NCBI GenBank assembly: GCA_923172585.1 | Contig: OV298644.1 | Span: 1,257,427 to 1,321,426 of the forward strand | Direction: 5' to 3' | DNA length: 64,000 bases | Source: Haemophilus influenzae | GTDB lineage: Bacteria > Pseudomonadota > Gammaproteobacteria > Enterobacterales > Pasteurellaceae | Part shown: positions 45,577 through 55,445 of the stretch, piece by piece | How positions within the stretch are numbered: position 1 is the stretch's first letter | Layout of the letters: every line of letters begins with the position of its first letter | The notes under the pieces: generated by a model | What the model saw: the letters and a program-made list of their open reading frames with translations, nothing else | Database searches by the model: none | What the model was told of the DNA's origin: nothing | Translations under genes and position numbers: made by a program

Positions 45577-46749
45577 TTAAATCTCCCTATTGTTTAATAA
45601 ACAAAACCCATTTTTGATTCGATTCAATGCTTCTAATAATTTTTTTCTAGGCATAGCGACATTCATACGAAAGAAACCGTCTCCCTCTTTGCCAAATTCA
45701 CTCCCCAAAGATACTTTTACTCTTGATAAATTATTAATCCAATAAGCTAATTCATTTTCATTTATACTTAGCTTTTTATAGTTTATCCAAAGTAAATAAG
45801 TTCCATCACTTTCAGTAATATCTAATAATGGAATATACTCATTGAAAAATTCTTTTACTATCTTCTTATTATTCTTTATGTATTCTTTTAGATAGATCAC
45901 CCAGTCAGCACAATATTTATATAACGAAATAATAGCTGGCATAGAGAAATAATTTGGATTATGTATACCTAATGCCATCATTTCTTTTATAAATTTTTCT
46001 CGAATTTCTTTATTCTCAATAATTAGGTTAGCTATTTCCAATCCAGGAATATTAAAAGTTTTTGCTGGGGATAAACAGATCATTGAGTGATTTGCTACCC
46101 ATTCATCTAATGATGATATTAAATAGTGGGAGTCATTTGTTAGTGTAAAGTCTGCGTGGACATCATCGGAAATGATAAATATATTATTTTTTTTAGCTAA
46201 GTTTATAATTTTAATAAGGACTTCTTTATTCCAAAGCGTTCCAGTTGGATTATGAGGAGAAATTAAAACAAATACTTTAGAATGTTTAAAACATTCCTCT
46301 AATAAATGAAAATCAATATGATACTTTCTATTTTCATAAACCAAAGGACATTGATATAATTTTCTGTCATTTAATTTTATCGTGTTTAATATTGGACTAT
46401 ATGAAGGTGATAGAATACATATTCCATCAGTTTCTTTTGTAAATGCTCGTATATAAATAGATACGGCTTGGATTATTCTTGGGCAAAATACAATTTTTTC
46501 AGAAAGAACAGAATAATGATATTGTTCGAAAATATAATCACTGATTATCTTGTAATAGTCGGCTGGTAATTCAGTATAACCATAAATTCCTAAACGATTA
46601 AATTTTTCTAATTCATCTATCATTATCTGAGGGGCTGGAATATCCATATCCGCAACAGACATTGGAATAATATCATTATCTATATTCCATTTAGCACTAA
46701 ATGTATTTAGGCGATCAATAATCACATCAAAATTATAAAAATTATTCAT
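45577..46749 (-). CDS. patB: PatB/MalY-type PLP aminotransferase-fold protein, probable cystathionine beta-lyase
   Basis: 390 residues from the ATG at 46749, which has CAGGAGGAAT directly ahead; a longer frame from 46788 lacks this. Class I/II aminotransferase fold. The PLP Lys is in S-P-A-K-T-F-N-I-P-G-L-E, the MalY/PatB signature, with S-P-H-N-P-T-G and D-D-V-H-A-D-F upstream and R-M-N-V-A at the end. MalY/PatB members cleave C-S bonds of cystathionine or cysteine conjugates. Very AT-rich, no uptake signal, and a copy of the xylA leader sits just upstream. Misplaced among xylose genes, so probably acquired. Confidence 0.85.
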   Translation of the reverse strand: MNNFYNFDVIIDRLNTFSAKWNIDNDIIPMSVADMDIPAPQIMIDELEKFNRLGIYGYTELPADYYKIISDYIFEQYHYSVLSEKIVFCPRIIQAVSIYIRAFTKETDGICILSPSYSPILNTIKLNDRKLYQCPLVYENRKYHIDFHLLEECFKHSKVFVLISPHNPTGTLWNKEVLIKIINLAKKNNIFIISDDVHADFTLTNDSHYLISSLDEWVANHSMICLSPAKTFNIPGLEIANLIIENKEIREKFIKEMMALGIHNPNYFSMPAIISLYKYCADWVIYLKEYIKNNKKIVKEFFNEYIPLLDITESDGTYLLWINYKKLSINENELAYWINNLSRVKVSLGSEFGKEGDGFFRMNVAMPRKKLLEALNRIKNGFCLLNNREI

Positions 46750-46825
46750 TATTCCTCCTGATGTATAAGGCAAATTTACTTTAGTCAAGGAAGAAAAGAA
46801 TTAAAATTACTAAAACTACTTTATC

Positions 46826-46985
46826 TATTACGTTTTTTCACAACTGTGATCTAGTCCACAGTTGTAAATAATCAACATAGAAAAATTAAATAACATAATT
46901 GATGAAAAGTTAGTTTTTCACAAAAATACGAAAAATTTCATCATCTAGAAAGCAGTATGTTAGGTAACCATTTCTATAAAATTAA
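46826..46985. repeat. copy 1 of the xylA leader repeat, upstream of patB
   Basis: Bases 46826-46949 match 50814-50937 at a constant offset of 3,988 bp with five mismatches in 124, including a run of 78 identical bases (46866-46943). The last 36 bp align with gaps to the xylA ribosome site and first dozen codons, but the ATG is lost (ATGACAACC became AGGTAACC). It is a decayed duplicate of the xylA promoter and start, in direct orientation with copy 2. patB begins 77 bp to its left. Confidence 0.93.
46845..46860. promoter_or_regulatory. CRP-like site in leader copy 1
   Basis: TGTGATCTAGTCCACA fits the CRP core TGTGA-N6-TCACA with one mismatch and lies in a longer dyad CAACTGTG / CACAGTTG. It is about 96 bp upstream of the patB ATG. 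CRP binding is inferred from sequence. Confidence 0.6.
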
Positions 46986-47014
46986 AAAACCGCCATTTTA
47001 TAAATGACGGTTTA
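46986..47014 (-). terminator. terminator of xylFGH
   Basis: AAAACCGCCATTTTATAAAT pairs with its complement to CGGTTTT (about 11 bp, one mismatch). It lies 11 bp beyond the xylH stop and abuts the end of leader copy 1. Confidence 0.65.
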
Positions 47015-47024
47015 AAATTAATAA

Positions 47025-48152
47025 TTACATCTTTTTCTTATTACTAGTATCTATCCATACAGCAAGTAACAAAATGCCACCTTTGACAATATATTGCCAA
47101 AAAGTTGGCACATCAAGCATACTCATACCATTATCAAGCGATGCGATGATAAGTGCACCAATAACGACCCCAAACACACTTCCTACACCACCAGCTAAGC
47201 TTGCCCCTCCAATGACACAAGCTGCAATCGCATCTAGTTCTGCATTTTGCCCAGCAGATGGTGAGCCTGCACCTAAACGAGCACTTAAAATCAACCCTGC
47301 TATTGCAACTAACACACCATTCATTGCAAAGATAATCAGCTTTGTTTTCTCTACATTGATACCAGATAATTTTGCCGCATCAATATTGCCACCAATCGCA
47401 TAAACGTGGCGGCCGAATGAAGTTTTACGAGAGAGGAATAACCCTAAGATTGCAAGAACTGCCAGTACTAAAACAGGAAACGGAATGCCACGATAATCAT
47501 TAAGTAAATAAATTGCTCCTAATACAATTACTGCAAACAAAGCATATTTCGTAAAATCTTTTGATAATGCAGATACTTCCAGCTGAAGCTGCTGGCGACT
47601 TCTACGTTGATAATTTCCCCAAAGAACAAATCCAATAACTGCAATACCACCTAAGATAACCCCTGCAATATCTGATAAATAACCTTGCCCAATAACTGTC
47701 ATAGTTCCACTAATAGGAGATACAGTTGTACCATTAGTCAAACCAATCAAAATTCCACGAAATGCGAGATAACCTGCAAGTGTAACAATGAAGGATGGCA
47801 CTTTGCGATAAGCCACCCACCAACCATTCCAAATACCAAAAATTAAACCAAGAGCAATTGTTGCAATAATAGTTACAGGTAATGGGAAGCCCCACCAAAC
47901 ATCGGCAATAGCTGCAAATCCGCCCAGTAGGCCCATAAGTGAACCAACAGATAAGTCAATTTCAGCAGAAATAATGACAAAAACCATTCCAATTGCAAGA
48001 ATGCCAGTAATTGAAGTTTGGCGTAACAAGTTAGAAATATTTCTTGCACTTAAATAAGCGCCATCAGTGGCAACACTAAAGAATGCCATAATGACTGCAA
48101 TAGCTATTAACATAATGTAAACTTGTAAATTTACGGATTTTAACTTAAACAT
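47025..48152 (-). CDS. xylH: xylose ABC transporter permease XylH
   Basis: Membrane channel of the high-affinity D-xylose importer. 375 residues with about ten helices, family BPD_transp_2 (RbsC/XylH): [20 protein letters not shown] near residue 58, and [14 protein letters not shown] near the end. It follows xylG by 3 bp. Ends in K-K-K-M, just before the terminator. Confidence 0.95.
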   Translation of the reverse strand: MFKLKSVNLQVYIMLIAIAVIMAFFSVATDGAYLSARNISNLLRQTSITGILAIGMVFVIISAEIDLSVGSLMGLLGGFAAIADVWWGFPLPVTIIATIALGLIFGIWNGWWVAYRKVPSFIVTLAGYLAFRGILIGLTNGTTVSPISGTMTVIGQGYLSDIAGVILGGIAVIGFVLWGNYQRRSRQQLQLEVSALSKDFTKYALFAVIVLGAIYLLNDYRGIPFPVLVLAVLAILGLFLSRKTSFGRHVYAIGGNIDAAKLSGINVEKTKLIIFAMNGVLVAIAGLILSARLGAGSPSAGQNAELDAIAACVIGGASLAGGVGSVFGVVIGALIIASLDNGMSMLDVPTFWQYIVKGGILLLAVWIDTSNKKKM

Positions 48153-48155
48153 AGA

Positions 48156-49667
48156 TTACTCCTTAAGTGCTGTTTCCATAACTTGTTCTTGAGTAAGAGC
48201 AGTATTGATAAGACTAGCTTTAAGTTTACCTTGGTGCATAACAAGAACTCTATCACTAATGCCTAAAACTTCTGGTAGTTCTGATGAAATGACAATAATA
48301 GCAATCCCTTCTTGTGCTAATTGGTTAATTAACTTATAAATTTCATATTTCGCACCAACATCAATTCCTCTTGTTGGTTCATCTAAAATCAGTATTTTAG
48401 GATTTAACAATAAACATTTTGCTAGGATCGCTTTCTGTTGATTACCGCCACTAAGTCGTCCTATTGGCAAATCTGGTGAAAAAGTTTTTACCTTTAGTCG
48501 TTTGATGGCTGAGCCAATTATTTGCTCTTCTTTTGCTTCATTAACTACCATTTTTCCGAAACAATAAGATTTCAAAGAAGAAAGCGTAATGTTTTTGCCA
48601 ACTCCCATAATAGAAACAATGCCGTGTTTCTTCCGATCTTCAGGAACCATCACAATTTTATGTTCAATCGCTTGGGCACAATTTTTGATATTTACTTGTT
48701 TTTGATTGATAAAAATATTTCCTTCAAACTTACCTTCATAAGACCCAAATAAGCATTGCACCATGTCTGTACGACCTGAACCAACTAAACCTGCAACACC
48801 TAAAATTTCCCCCTCATGAAGACTAAAACTTACGTTATCAACACGCTTAATATGTGTATTGATTGGATGCCAAGCAGAGAGATTTTCTACTCGTAAAATT
48901 TCATCTTTGATTTCATGAGGTTCATGTGGATAAAGTGAGGTAATTTCCCGACCTACCATCATGGTGATAATGTCATCTTCTGTCATTGTTGAAGCGTCTT
49001 TCGTACCAACATGTTCACCATCACGAATGACGCAAATTTTGTCAGAGATAGCCTTAACTTCATTGAGTTTATGGGAAATATAGATACAAGCGATATTGTG
49101 TGCTTTAAGATCCTTAATAAGATTTAACAAAATTTCCGTTTCTTTTTCAGTAAGTGAAGCCGTTGGTTCATCTAAGATAAGAAGTCTTACTTGTTTATTC
49201 AAAGCCTTAGCTATTTCAACTAATTGCTGTTGTCCTAAACCTAATTCTCCTACTCGTGTATTGGGATCGACATCTAATTGCACCTGCTGTAATAAATTTT
49301 TGCAACGTAAGTACATTTCATTATCTGCTGTCAAACCTTTATGAGTTATTTCGTTACCCAAAAAAATATTCTCCAATACAGACATATTCTTTACGAGAGT
49401 AAGTTCTTGATGAATAATTGAAATGCCTTTTTCTTCAGTATCTCTAATATTCCTTGCTTTTAGTTCACTTTCTGAAAAGTAAATATCACCGCTGTAATCT
49501 CCACAAGGATAAATACCGCAAAGTATTTTCATTAATGTAGATTTTCCAGATCCATTTTCACCACATAAAGATAAAATTTCCCCCGCTTCTAATTCAATGG
49601 ATATATTATGAAGTGCGGTCACATCACCAAATTTTTTTGTGATATGTTTCATTTCCAACAATGCCAT
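48156..49667 (-). CDS. xylG: xylose ABC transporter ATP-binding protein XylG
   Basis: 503 residues with two ABC domains, as in the sugar CUT2 family. The N-terminal Walker A is G-E-N-G-S-G-K-S-T and the signature is [10 protein letters not shown]; the second domain has [11 protein letters not shown] and L-S-G-G-N-Q-Q-K. The degenerate second Walker A is normal for the family. One uptake signal at 49611 is the first exact copy after a 6.8-kb gap. A hairpin separates it from xylF. Confidence 0.95.
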   Translation of the reverse strand: MALLEMKHITKKFGDVTALHNISIELEAGEILSLCGENGSGKSTLMKILCGIYPCGDYSGDIYFSESELKARNIRDTEEKGISIIHQELTLVKNMSVLENIFLGNEITHKGLTADNEMYLRCKNLLQQVQLDVDPNTRVGELGLGQQQLVEIAKALNKQVRLLILDEPTASLTEKETEILLNLIKDLKAHNIACIYISHKLNEVKAISDKICVIRDGEHVGTKDASTMTEDDIITMMVGREITSLYPHEPHEIKDEILRVENLSAWHPINTHIKRVDNVSFSLHEGEILGVAGLVGSGRTDMVQCLFGSYEGKFEGNIFINQKQVNIKNCAQAIEHKIVMVPEDRKKHGIVSIMGVGKNITLSSLKSYCFGKMVVNEAKEEQIIGSAIKRLKVKTFSPDLPIGRLSGGNQQKAILAKCLLLNPKILILDEPTRGIDVGAKYEIYKLINQLAQEGIAIIVISSELPEVLGISDRVLVMHQGKLKASLINTALTQEQVMETALKE

Positions 49668-49688
49668 ATCGTAACTCCCTAAGAGGTA

Positions 49689-49710
49689 AGGGAAGAGTTT
49701 TCTCTTCCCT
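49689..49710 (-). promoter_or_regulatory. intercistronic hairpin between xylF and xylG
   Basis: AGGGAAGAG / CTCTTCCCT, 9-bp perfect stem with loop TTTT and no following T-run. Similar stem-loops protect the binding-protein part of ABC operon mRNAs, so xylF may be expressed above xylGH. Inference. Confidence 0.5.
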
Positions 49711-49717
49711 CTTAAAG

Positions 49718-50716
49718 TTAGTGATAAATACTTTCCTTAGTATGAAAACCATCTTTAATTACAGTTTCATTAATATTACGTTTATCAACAGCGATAGGAT
49801 CAAGTAAATACGCAGGAACATTTTTTAAGCCATTATTCAGTTCTGCATTAGCTTCTACTTTTTCATTCTTACCTAATTCAACCGCAATTTCTGCCGCTTT
49901 ATCTGCAAGTTTCGTAATTGGTTTATAAACAGTCATAGTTTGCGAGCCATTGACAATACGTTTAATTGCAGCTAAATCTGCATCTTGCCCAGAAATTGCG
50001 ACTTTCCCAGATAAGCCTTGTGCGCTAAGGGCTTGAATCGCACCTCCAGCAGTAGCATCGTTAGATGCAACAACAGCATCCACATTATTTTTATTAGCTG
50101 TTAATGCGTTTTCCATAATTTGTAACGCTTTTTCAGCTAACCAAGAATCAACCCATTGATCTCCTACAACCTTAATTTTCCCACTGGCAATTAAAGGATC
50201 TAATACTTTCATTTGCCCTTTTCTAAATAATTTCGCATTATTATCTACAGGAGATCCCCCCATTAAAAAATAATTACCTTCTGGTTTTACAGCCACAATA
50301 CTTTTAGCTTGTAGTTCACCCACTTTTTCATTATCAAAGGAAACATAAAAATCTAAATCTGCATTATTGATTAAACGGTCATACGCTAATACTTTTATTC
50401 CTTCCTTTTTAGCTTCAGAAATAACGTTACTTAATACTTCACCGTTATGAGGAATAATTACTAATACATCAATATTTTTATTGATCATATTTTCGATTTG
50501 AGAAATTTGTGCTGAATCATCACCATTTGCAGATTGGACAAACACTTTTGCACCCATTGATTCTGCTTTGTTTACGAAAATATCTCGATCTTTTTGCCAT
50601 CTTTCTAAACGTAAATCATCAATGGATAAACCAATTTTAAGATCTTTGGAATGGGCAGAACTACTAAATACAGTTAATGCACCAACAAGGGTAAGTAAAG
50701 CTGATTTGATTTTCAT
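49718..50716 (-). CDS. xylF: D-xylose-binding periplasmic protein XylF
   Basis: 332 residues: a signal peptide ([11 protein letters not shown] to A-H-S), then a type I sugar-binding fold with [14 protein letters not shown] and [12 protein letters not shown]. These match E. coli XylF. First gene of xylFGH, divergent from xylA, with the shared leader (copy 2) between them. Intact. Confidence 0.95.
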   Translation of the reverse strand: MKIKSALLTLVGALTVFSSSAHSKDLKIGLSIDDLRLERWQKDRDIFVNKAESMGAKVFVQSANGDDSAQISQIENMINKNIDVLVIIPHNGEVLSNVISEAKKEGIKVLAYDRLINNADLDFYVSFDNEKVGELQAKSIVAVKPEGNYFLMGGSPVDNNAKLFRKGQMKVLDPLIASGKIKVVGDQWVDSWLAEKALQIMENALTANKNNVDAVVASNDATAGGAIQALSAQGLSGKVAISGQDADLAAIKRIVNGSQTMTVYKPITKLADKAAEIAVELGKNEKVEANAELNNGLKNVPAYLLDPIAVDKRNINETVIKDGFHTKESIYH

Positions 50717-50813
50717 ATTGATACCTCAATAGTTAAGTGAAGGACTAGTTATTGCTCCAGTTGTTAGTTTTCACACTTTAAAAAAGGCTTTCAATTATAA
50801 AATCTTTCTCCAT

Positions 50814-50977
50814 TATTACGTTTTTTCACAACTGTGATCCACGCCACAGTTGCAAATAATCAACATAGAAAAATTAAATAACATAATTGATGAAAAGTTA
50901 GTTTTTCACAAAAATACGAAAAATTTCATCACCTAGAGAGGAAAATGTTATGACAACCTATTTCGATAAAATTGAAA
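50814..50977. repeat. copy 2 of the xylA leader repeat, upstream of xylA and xylF
   Basis: The functional copy: it runs from the xylF side through a CRP-like dyad into the xylA ribosome site (AGAGAGGAAAATGTT) and the first codons of xylA. Compared with copy 1 the first 124 bp are about 96% identical. The two copies are direct repeats bracketing xylH, xylG and xylF. Confidence 0.93.
50833..50848. promoter_or_regulatory. CRP-like site between xylF and xylA
   Basis: TGTGATCCACGCCACA within the dyad CAACTGTG / CACAGTTG. It is about 102 bp before the xylA ATG and 117 bp before xylF. Catabolite control of xyl genes by CRP is known in relatives; XylR half-sites probably lie in the A-rich part to the right but I cannot define them. 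Confidence 0.6.
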
Positions 50978-52269
50978 AAATCTCCTTTGAGGGAGAAAAA
51001 TCCACAAATCCTTTTGCTTTCAAACATTATGATGCTAATCAAGTAATTTTAGGTAAAACTATGGCTGAACATTTACGCTTAGCGGTGTGTTATTGGCATA
51101 CCTTTTGCTGGAATGGGAATGATATGTTTGGGCTAGGTTCTTTGGAACGAAGTTGGCAGAAAAATCCAAATTTGCTTGCTGGTGCAGAACAAAAAGCCGA
51201 TATTGCTTTTGAGTTTTTGAATAAGTTAGGCGTGCCTTATTATTGTTTTCATGATGTCGATATTGCACCTGAAGGTAATTCAGTGCGGGAATATGTACAA
51301 AATTTTCATCATATTGTTGATATTTTAGAACGCAAACAAGTAGAAACGGGTGTAAAACTCTTATGGGGAACTGCAAATTGTTTTACTAATCCTCGTTATA
51401 TGTCTGGTGCAGCAACCAATCCTAATCCTGAGGTTTTTGCTTGGGCTGCAACACAAGTGTTTAATGCGATGAATGCCACTCAACGTTTAGGTGGAGAAAA
51501 TTACGTATTATGGGGTGGACGTGAGGGATATGAAACTTTATTGAATACCGATTTGAAACGTGAACGTGAACAAATTGGTCGTTTTATGCAAATGGTGGTA
51601 GAACATAAGCATAAAATTGGGTTTAAAGGTACATTATTAATTGAGCCAAAACCGCAAGAACCAACTAAACATCAATATGATTATGATGTGGCAACAGTGT
51701 ATGGTTTCCTAAAACAATTTGGTTTAGAAAAAGAAATTAAAGTTAATATTGAAGCTAACCACGCGACGCTTGCTGGCCATACCTTTCAACATGAAATTGC
51801 AACAGCTTGTGCATTAGATATTTTTGGCTCAATTGATGCTAATCGTGGCGATCCACAATTAGGCTGGGATACCGACCAATTCCCAAATAGTGTTGAAGAA
51901 AATACGTTAGTTATGTATGAAATTTTAAAACATGGTGGTTTTACTACTGGAGGTTTTAATTTTGATGCGAAAATTCGCCGACAAAGTATTGATCCTTATG
52001 ATTTATTTTACGCTCATATCGGTGCAATTGATGTATTGGCATTATCCTTAAAACGTGCAGCAAAAATGTTACAAGAGGAAACCTTACAAAAAATTGTTAA
52101 TGAACGCTATGCAGGTTGGAATAGTGAACTTGGTCAGCATATTTTGCAAGGTAAAACTTCGCTTGAAACACTTGCGCAACTTGTCCAACAAAAAGATTTA
52201 GCACCAAAACCAGTTTCAGGTCAGCAAGAATATTTGGAAAATTTGGTAAACCAAGTTATTTATAGCTAA
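50950..52269 (+). CDS. xylA: xylose isomerase XylA
   Basis: Converts D-xylose to D-xylulose. 439 residues. Catalytic His101 and Asp104 are in [10 protein letters not shown], with metal ligands in [11 protein letters not shown] and [24 protein letters not shown] precedes the ATG. First gene of xylAB, with an uptake-signal hairpin before xylB. Intact. Confidence 0.97.
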   Translation: MTTYFDKIEKISFEGEKSTNPFAFKHYDANQVILGKTMAEHLRLAVCYWHTFCWNGNDMFGLGSLERSWQKNPNLLAGAEQKADIAFEFLNKLGVPYYCFHDVDIAPEGNSVREYVQNFHHIVDILERKQVETGVKLLWGTANCFTNPRYMSGAATNPNPEVFAWAATQVFNAMNATQRLGGENYVLWGGREGYETLLNTDLKREREQIGRFMQMVVEHKHKIGFKGTLLIEPKPQEPTKHQYDYDVATVYGFLKQFGLEKEIKVNIEANHATLAGHTFQHEIATACALDIFGSIDANRGDPQLGWDTDQFPNSVEENTLVMYEILKHGGFTTGGFNFDAKIRRQSIDPYDLFYAHIGAIDVLALSLKRAAKMLQEETLQKIVNERYAGWNSELGQHILQGKTSLETLAQLVQQKDLAPKPVSGQQEYLENLVNQVIYS

Positions 52270-52278
52270 AAATGAAGC

Positions 52279-52308
52279 AAAAGTGCGGTTGTATTTCACC
52301 GCACTTTT
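52279..52308 (+). terminator. inverted uptake-signal hairpin between xylA and xylB
   Basis: AAAAGTGCGGT / ACCGCACTTTT, 11 bp, 8-nt loop, followed by TT. It lies 10 bp after xylA and 17 bp before xylB, so it likely acts as an attenuator that lowers xylB relative to xylA. Confidence 0.65.
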
Positions 52309-52325
52309 TTATTTTAGGAGACATT

Positions 52326-53803
52326 ATGTATATAGGAATTGATTGTGGCACACAAGGAACAAAGGCAATAGTGCTTGATTCTGTCCAAAAAAAGTGATTG
52401 GAGTTGGTTACGCAAAACATGAATTAATTACACAATCCAATGGAAGACGTGAACAACAACCAAATTGGTGGATTGAGGCATTACAACAAGCATTACAAAT
52501 TGCATTGAAACAAGCAAAAAATTCACCGCACTTTTCACCTAATTTAGTGAAGGGAATAGGCATTTCAGGACAACAACATGGACTGGTAATGTTAGATAAA
52601 AACGATCGTCCTCTATATAAGGCTAAGCTTTGGTGTGATACAGAAACCGCTACGGAAAATGATATACTGATCGAAAAATTAGGCGGACAAACAGCCGTAT
52701 TTGAAAAATTAGGCATCATTTGTCAAACTGGTTACACGGCTTCAAAACTAAGTTGGTTTCGTCAAAATTATCCTGACAAATTTGCCAATATTCGCAAAAT
52801 TATGCTGCCACACGATTATCTAAATTATTGGCTAACAGGAAAATTCTGCACTGAATTTGGTGATGCTTCTGGTAGTGGTTATTTCGATGTTGTGAAAAGA
52901 GAATGGAAAAGAGAAGTCTTCAAATATCTTGCACCAGAATTAAATATGGATGAAGTGTTACCAAAATTACTTTCTGCTGAACAAAAAATCGGTGTGATTA
53001 AACCTGAAATTGCGACTTTATTTGGTTTTAATGAGAATGTCATCGTCTCCACAGGTGGAGGCGATAATATGATGGGAGCAATTGGTACAGGAAATATTCG
53101 AGAAGGGATTGCTACGATGAGTCTCGGTACTTCTGGTACCTTGTATGCTTATACGCAAAAGCCATTACTTAATTTACCACCAATGATCGCAAATTTTTGT
53201 TCAAGTAATAATGGCTGGTTACCACTGGTTTGTGTAATGAATATAACCTCCTCAAATAAACAGCTAATGAATTTGCTCAATATTGATATTGAAGAATTAA
53301 ATCAACTTGCTCAACAAGCACCTATTGGTGCGAATGGCATCACTATTTTGCCATTCTTTAATGGTGAAAGAGTTCCACCTTTACCCAATGCAAAAGCGAG
53401 CATTTTAGGATTAGATTCAAGTAATTTCACACGAGAAAATCTTTGTCGAGCAATGATGGAAAGTGCCACTTTTACGCTTCGCTATGGCTTAGATTTATTT
53501 CGTCAAGCTGGCCTCAAAACCTCACAAATTCGCCTAATTGGAGGTGGCGCGAAAAGCTCATTTTGGCGGCAAATGATTGCTGATGTGATGAATTCTGAAG
53601 TGGTATGTTTGCAGGAAGAAGCTGCTGCATTAGGAGGAGCAATTCAAGCTATGTGGGCAAATGGAGAAGGAGAACTGGAATTTTTATGCGAAACCTTCAT
53701 TCACTTAGATGAAAACTCCAAAACTTATCCCAACTTATCACAGGTGAAAAATTATCAAAGTGCTTACGAGCGTTATTTAAAACATTTATCACAATTATAC
53801 TAA
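52326..53803 (+). CDS. xylB: xylulokinase XylB (frameshifted in this sequence)
   Basis: Phosphorylates D-xylulose; FGGY kinase family. The ATG at 52326 (TAGGAG ahead) reads M-Y-I-G-I-D-C-G-T-Q-G-T-K-A-I-V and stops after 23 codons at an A7 run (52387-52393). With eight A the frame continues V-I-G-V-G-Y-A-K-H-E-L and the total is 492 residues. Later motifs are intact: G-I-G-I-S-G-Q-Q-H-G and I-G-G-G-A-K-S-S-F-W. The distal frame cannot start sensibly alone because the ATP-binding N-terminus would be missing. Confidence 0.88.
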
Positions 53804-53806
53804 ATA

Positions 53807-53839
53807 AAATCCCCTATACCGAGAATCTATAGGGGATTT
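53807..53839. terminator. bidirectional terminator between xylB and rfaD
   Basis: AAATCCCCTATA / TATAGGGGATTT, 12-bp perfect stem, 9-nt loop, between convergent genes. Confidence 0.8.
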
Positions 53840-53853
53840 ACTACATTAATAAT

Positions 53854-54780
53854 TTATTTTCTATTCAACCACGCCATATATTCAGCCACGCCTTCCGCGA
53901 CTGTTTTGAATGGTTTATCGTAGCCTGTTGAGCGAAGTTTAGTCAAATCTGCTTGCGTATATTCTTGATAACGAGATTTCAAATGCTCTGGGAATGGAAT
54001 AGTTTCAATCTCGCCTTTTCCGTGGAATTTCACGACCGCATCAGCCACCGCACGGAAACTTTCTGCATTTCCTGTACCAAGGTTGTAAATACCCGAAATA
54101 CCATTTTGCCAACACCAAATATTCACTGCAGCCACATCACCCACATAAACAAAATCACGGCGGAACCCTTCGCTGCCTGCAAATAATTTTGGATTTTCGC
54201 CTTTTAAGATTTGGTTATTCAAGTGGAATGCCACACTCGCCATTGAACCTTTATGATTTTCACGCGGCCCGTAAACATTGAAATAACGGAAACCACATAC
54301 TGGCGATTTTGCTTCTGGCAAAATGTTACGCACATATTGATCGAACAAGAATTTAGAATAGCCATACACATTTAATGGACCTTCAAATTCACGTTCTTCA
54401 CGGAATACTTTGGTATCTCCATAAGTTGCTGCACTTGAGGCATAGAAAAAAGGAATTTCGCGGTCAAGGCAATAATGCAACAACTCTTTAGAATATTCGT
54501 AGTTGTTGTGCATAATGTATTTGCCATCCCATTCCGTAGTCGCAGAACATGCCCCCTCGTGGAATACCGCATCAATATCGCCAAATTCATCGCCCGCAAT
54601 AATAGAAGCAATGAAATCTTCTTTATCGCAATAATCTGCGATGTCTAAATCAACTAAATTTGCAAATTTCGTGCCATCTTTTAAGTTATCGACCACTAAA
54701 ATATCTTTGCGTCCTAAATCATTCAATGCTTTGACAATATTGCTGCCAATAAAACCAGCGCCGCCTGTTACGATAATCAT
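53854..54780 (-). CDS. rfaD: ADP-L-glycero-D-manno-heptose 6-epimerase RfaD/HldD
   Basis: Last step in making ADP-L,D-heptose, the donor used by RfaF for the LPS core. 308 residues; short-chain dehydrogenase fold with G-G-A-G-F-I-G at 6-12 binding NADP and the catalytic Tyr139/Lys143 in V-Y-G-Y-S-K-F. Length and motifs match the family. Preceded on its strand by the thioredoxin-like gene 52 bp away. Confidence 0.97.
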   Translation of the reverse strand: MIIVTGGAGFIGSNIVKALNDLGRKDILVVDNLKDGTKFANLVDLDIADYCDKEDFIASIIAGDEFGDIDAVFHEGACSATTEWDGKYIMHNNYEYSKELLHYCLDREIPFFYASSAATYGDTKVFREEREFEGPLNVYGYSKFLFDQYVRNILPEAKSPVCGFRYFNVYGPRENHKGSMASVAFHLNNQILKGENPKLFAGSEGFRRDFVYVGDVAAVNIWCWQNGISGIYNLGTGNAESFRAVADAVVKFHGKGEIETIPFPEHLKSRYQEYTQADLTKLRSTGYDKPFKTVAEGVAEYMAWLNRK

Positions 54781-54832
54781 AATTCTGTCCTCTTTAAAAT
54801 AAGTCTGCGTATTGTAATAGATTTTCTACCGC

Positions 54833-55335
54833 TTAGCCAAAAAACTCTGCGAAAAACAACCGCACTTTTAATCCCCAATAACTCGTTAGGCCGGTCGTAA
54901 CAAGATCCATTTTGCCTTTACTCAACAACACAATTGTGGGCGTCACATTAATTTGCCATCGTTCTGCAAATTCCCTTTAGGATCATTAACCGTAGTGAAG
55001 TGGTAGTCATGCTTACTTAAATAATCATTTACGTCCGCCTCATTGCCTGAACGTAATGCCACCGATACAACTTGATAGCCTTCGTTTGCTAAAGAATTAA
55101 TTGCTGGCGAAGTATAACGACAATAACCACACCAAGTTCCCCAAAAATAAAGTAATGTGGGTTTGTTTTGATCAAGACTTTCAAGAGAGAACGTATTCCC
55201 TTGAAGATCTTGTAACGTGATTTTATTTATTTCCTCTGGCACTACAGGGCGACGAACAAAATCCAGTATGCTAGTTATCACAATAAAAGTTAAAAAGAGG
55301 GATAATCCATTCTTGAGTAATTTTTTAATCTTCAT
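54833..55335 (-). CDS. membrane-anchored thioredoxin-like protein, TlpA/ScsD type (frameshifted in this sequence)
   Basis: An N-terminal membrane anchor (about residues 10-27) and a periplasmic thioredoxin domain with active site W-G-T-W-C-G-Y-C. The frame breaks near 54971-54981 (GGGAATTT on the coding strand). One more base there restores E/K-F-A-E-R-W-Q-I-N-V-T-P-T-I-V-L with the expected cis-Pro, and 167 residues in all. It resembles ScsD-type suppressors of copper sensitivity, but partner and substrate are unknown. An uptake signal lies near the end (54859). Confidence 0.8.
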
Positions 55336-55445
55336 TTTATTTATTCCTTATCTTGTTGAGATGATTGTAATTGAGCGTAAAACCATAGTCAAAAATAAAG
55401 AATTTTTGCTACAATAGGTAAAACATAAATAAAAGGAGGAAAATA

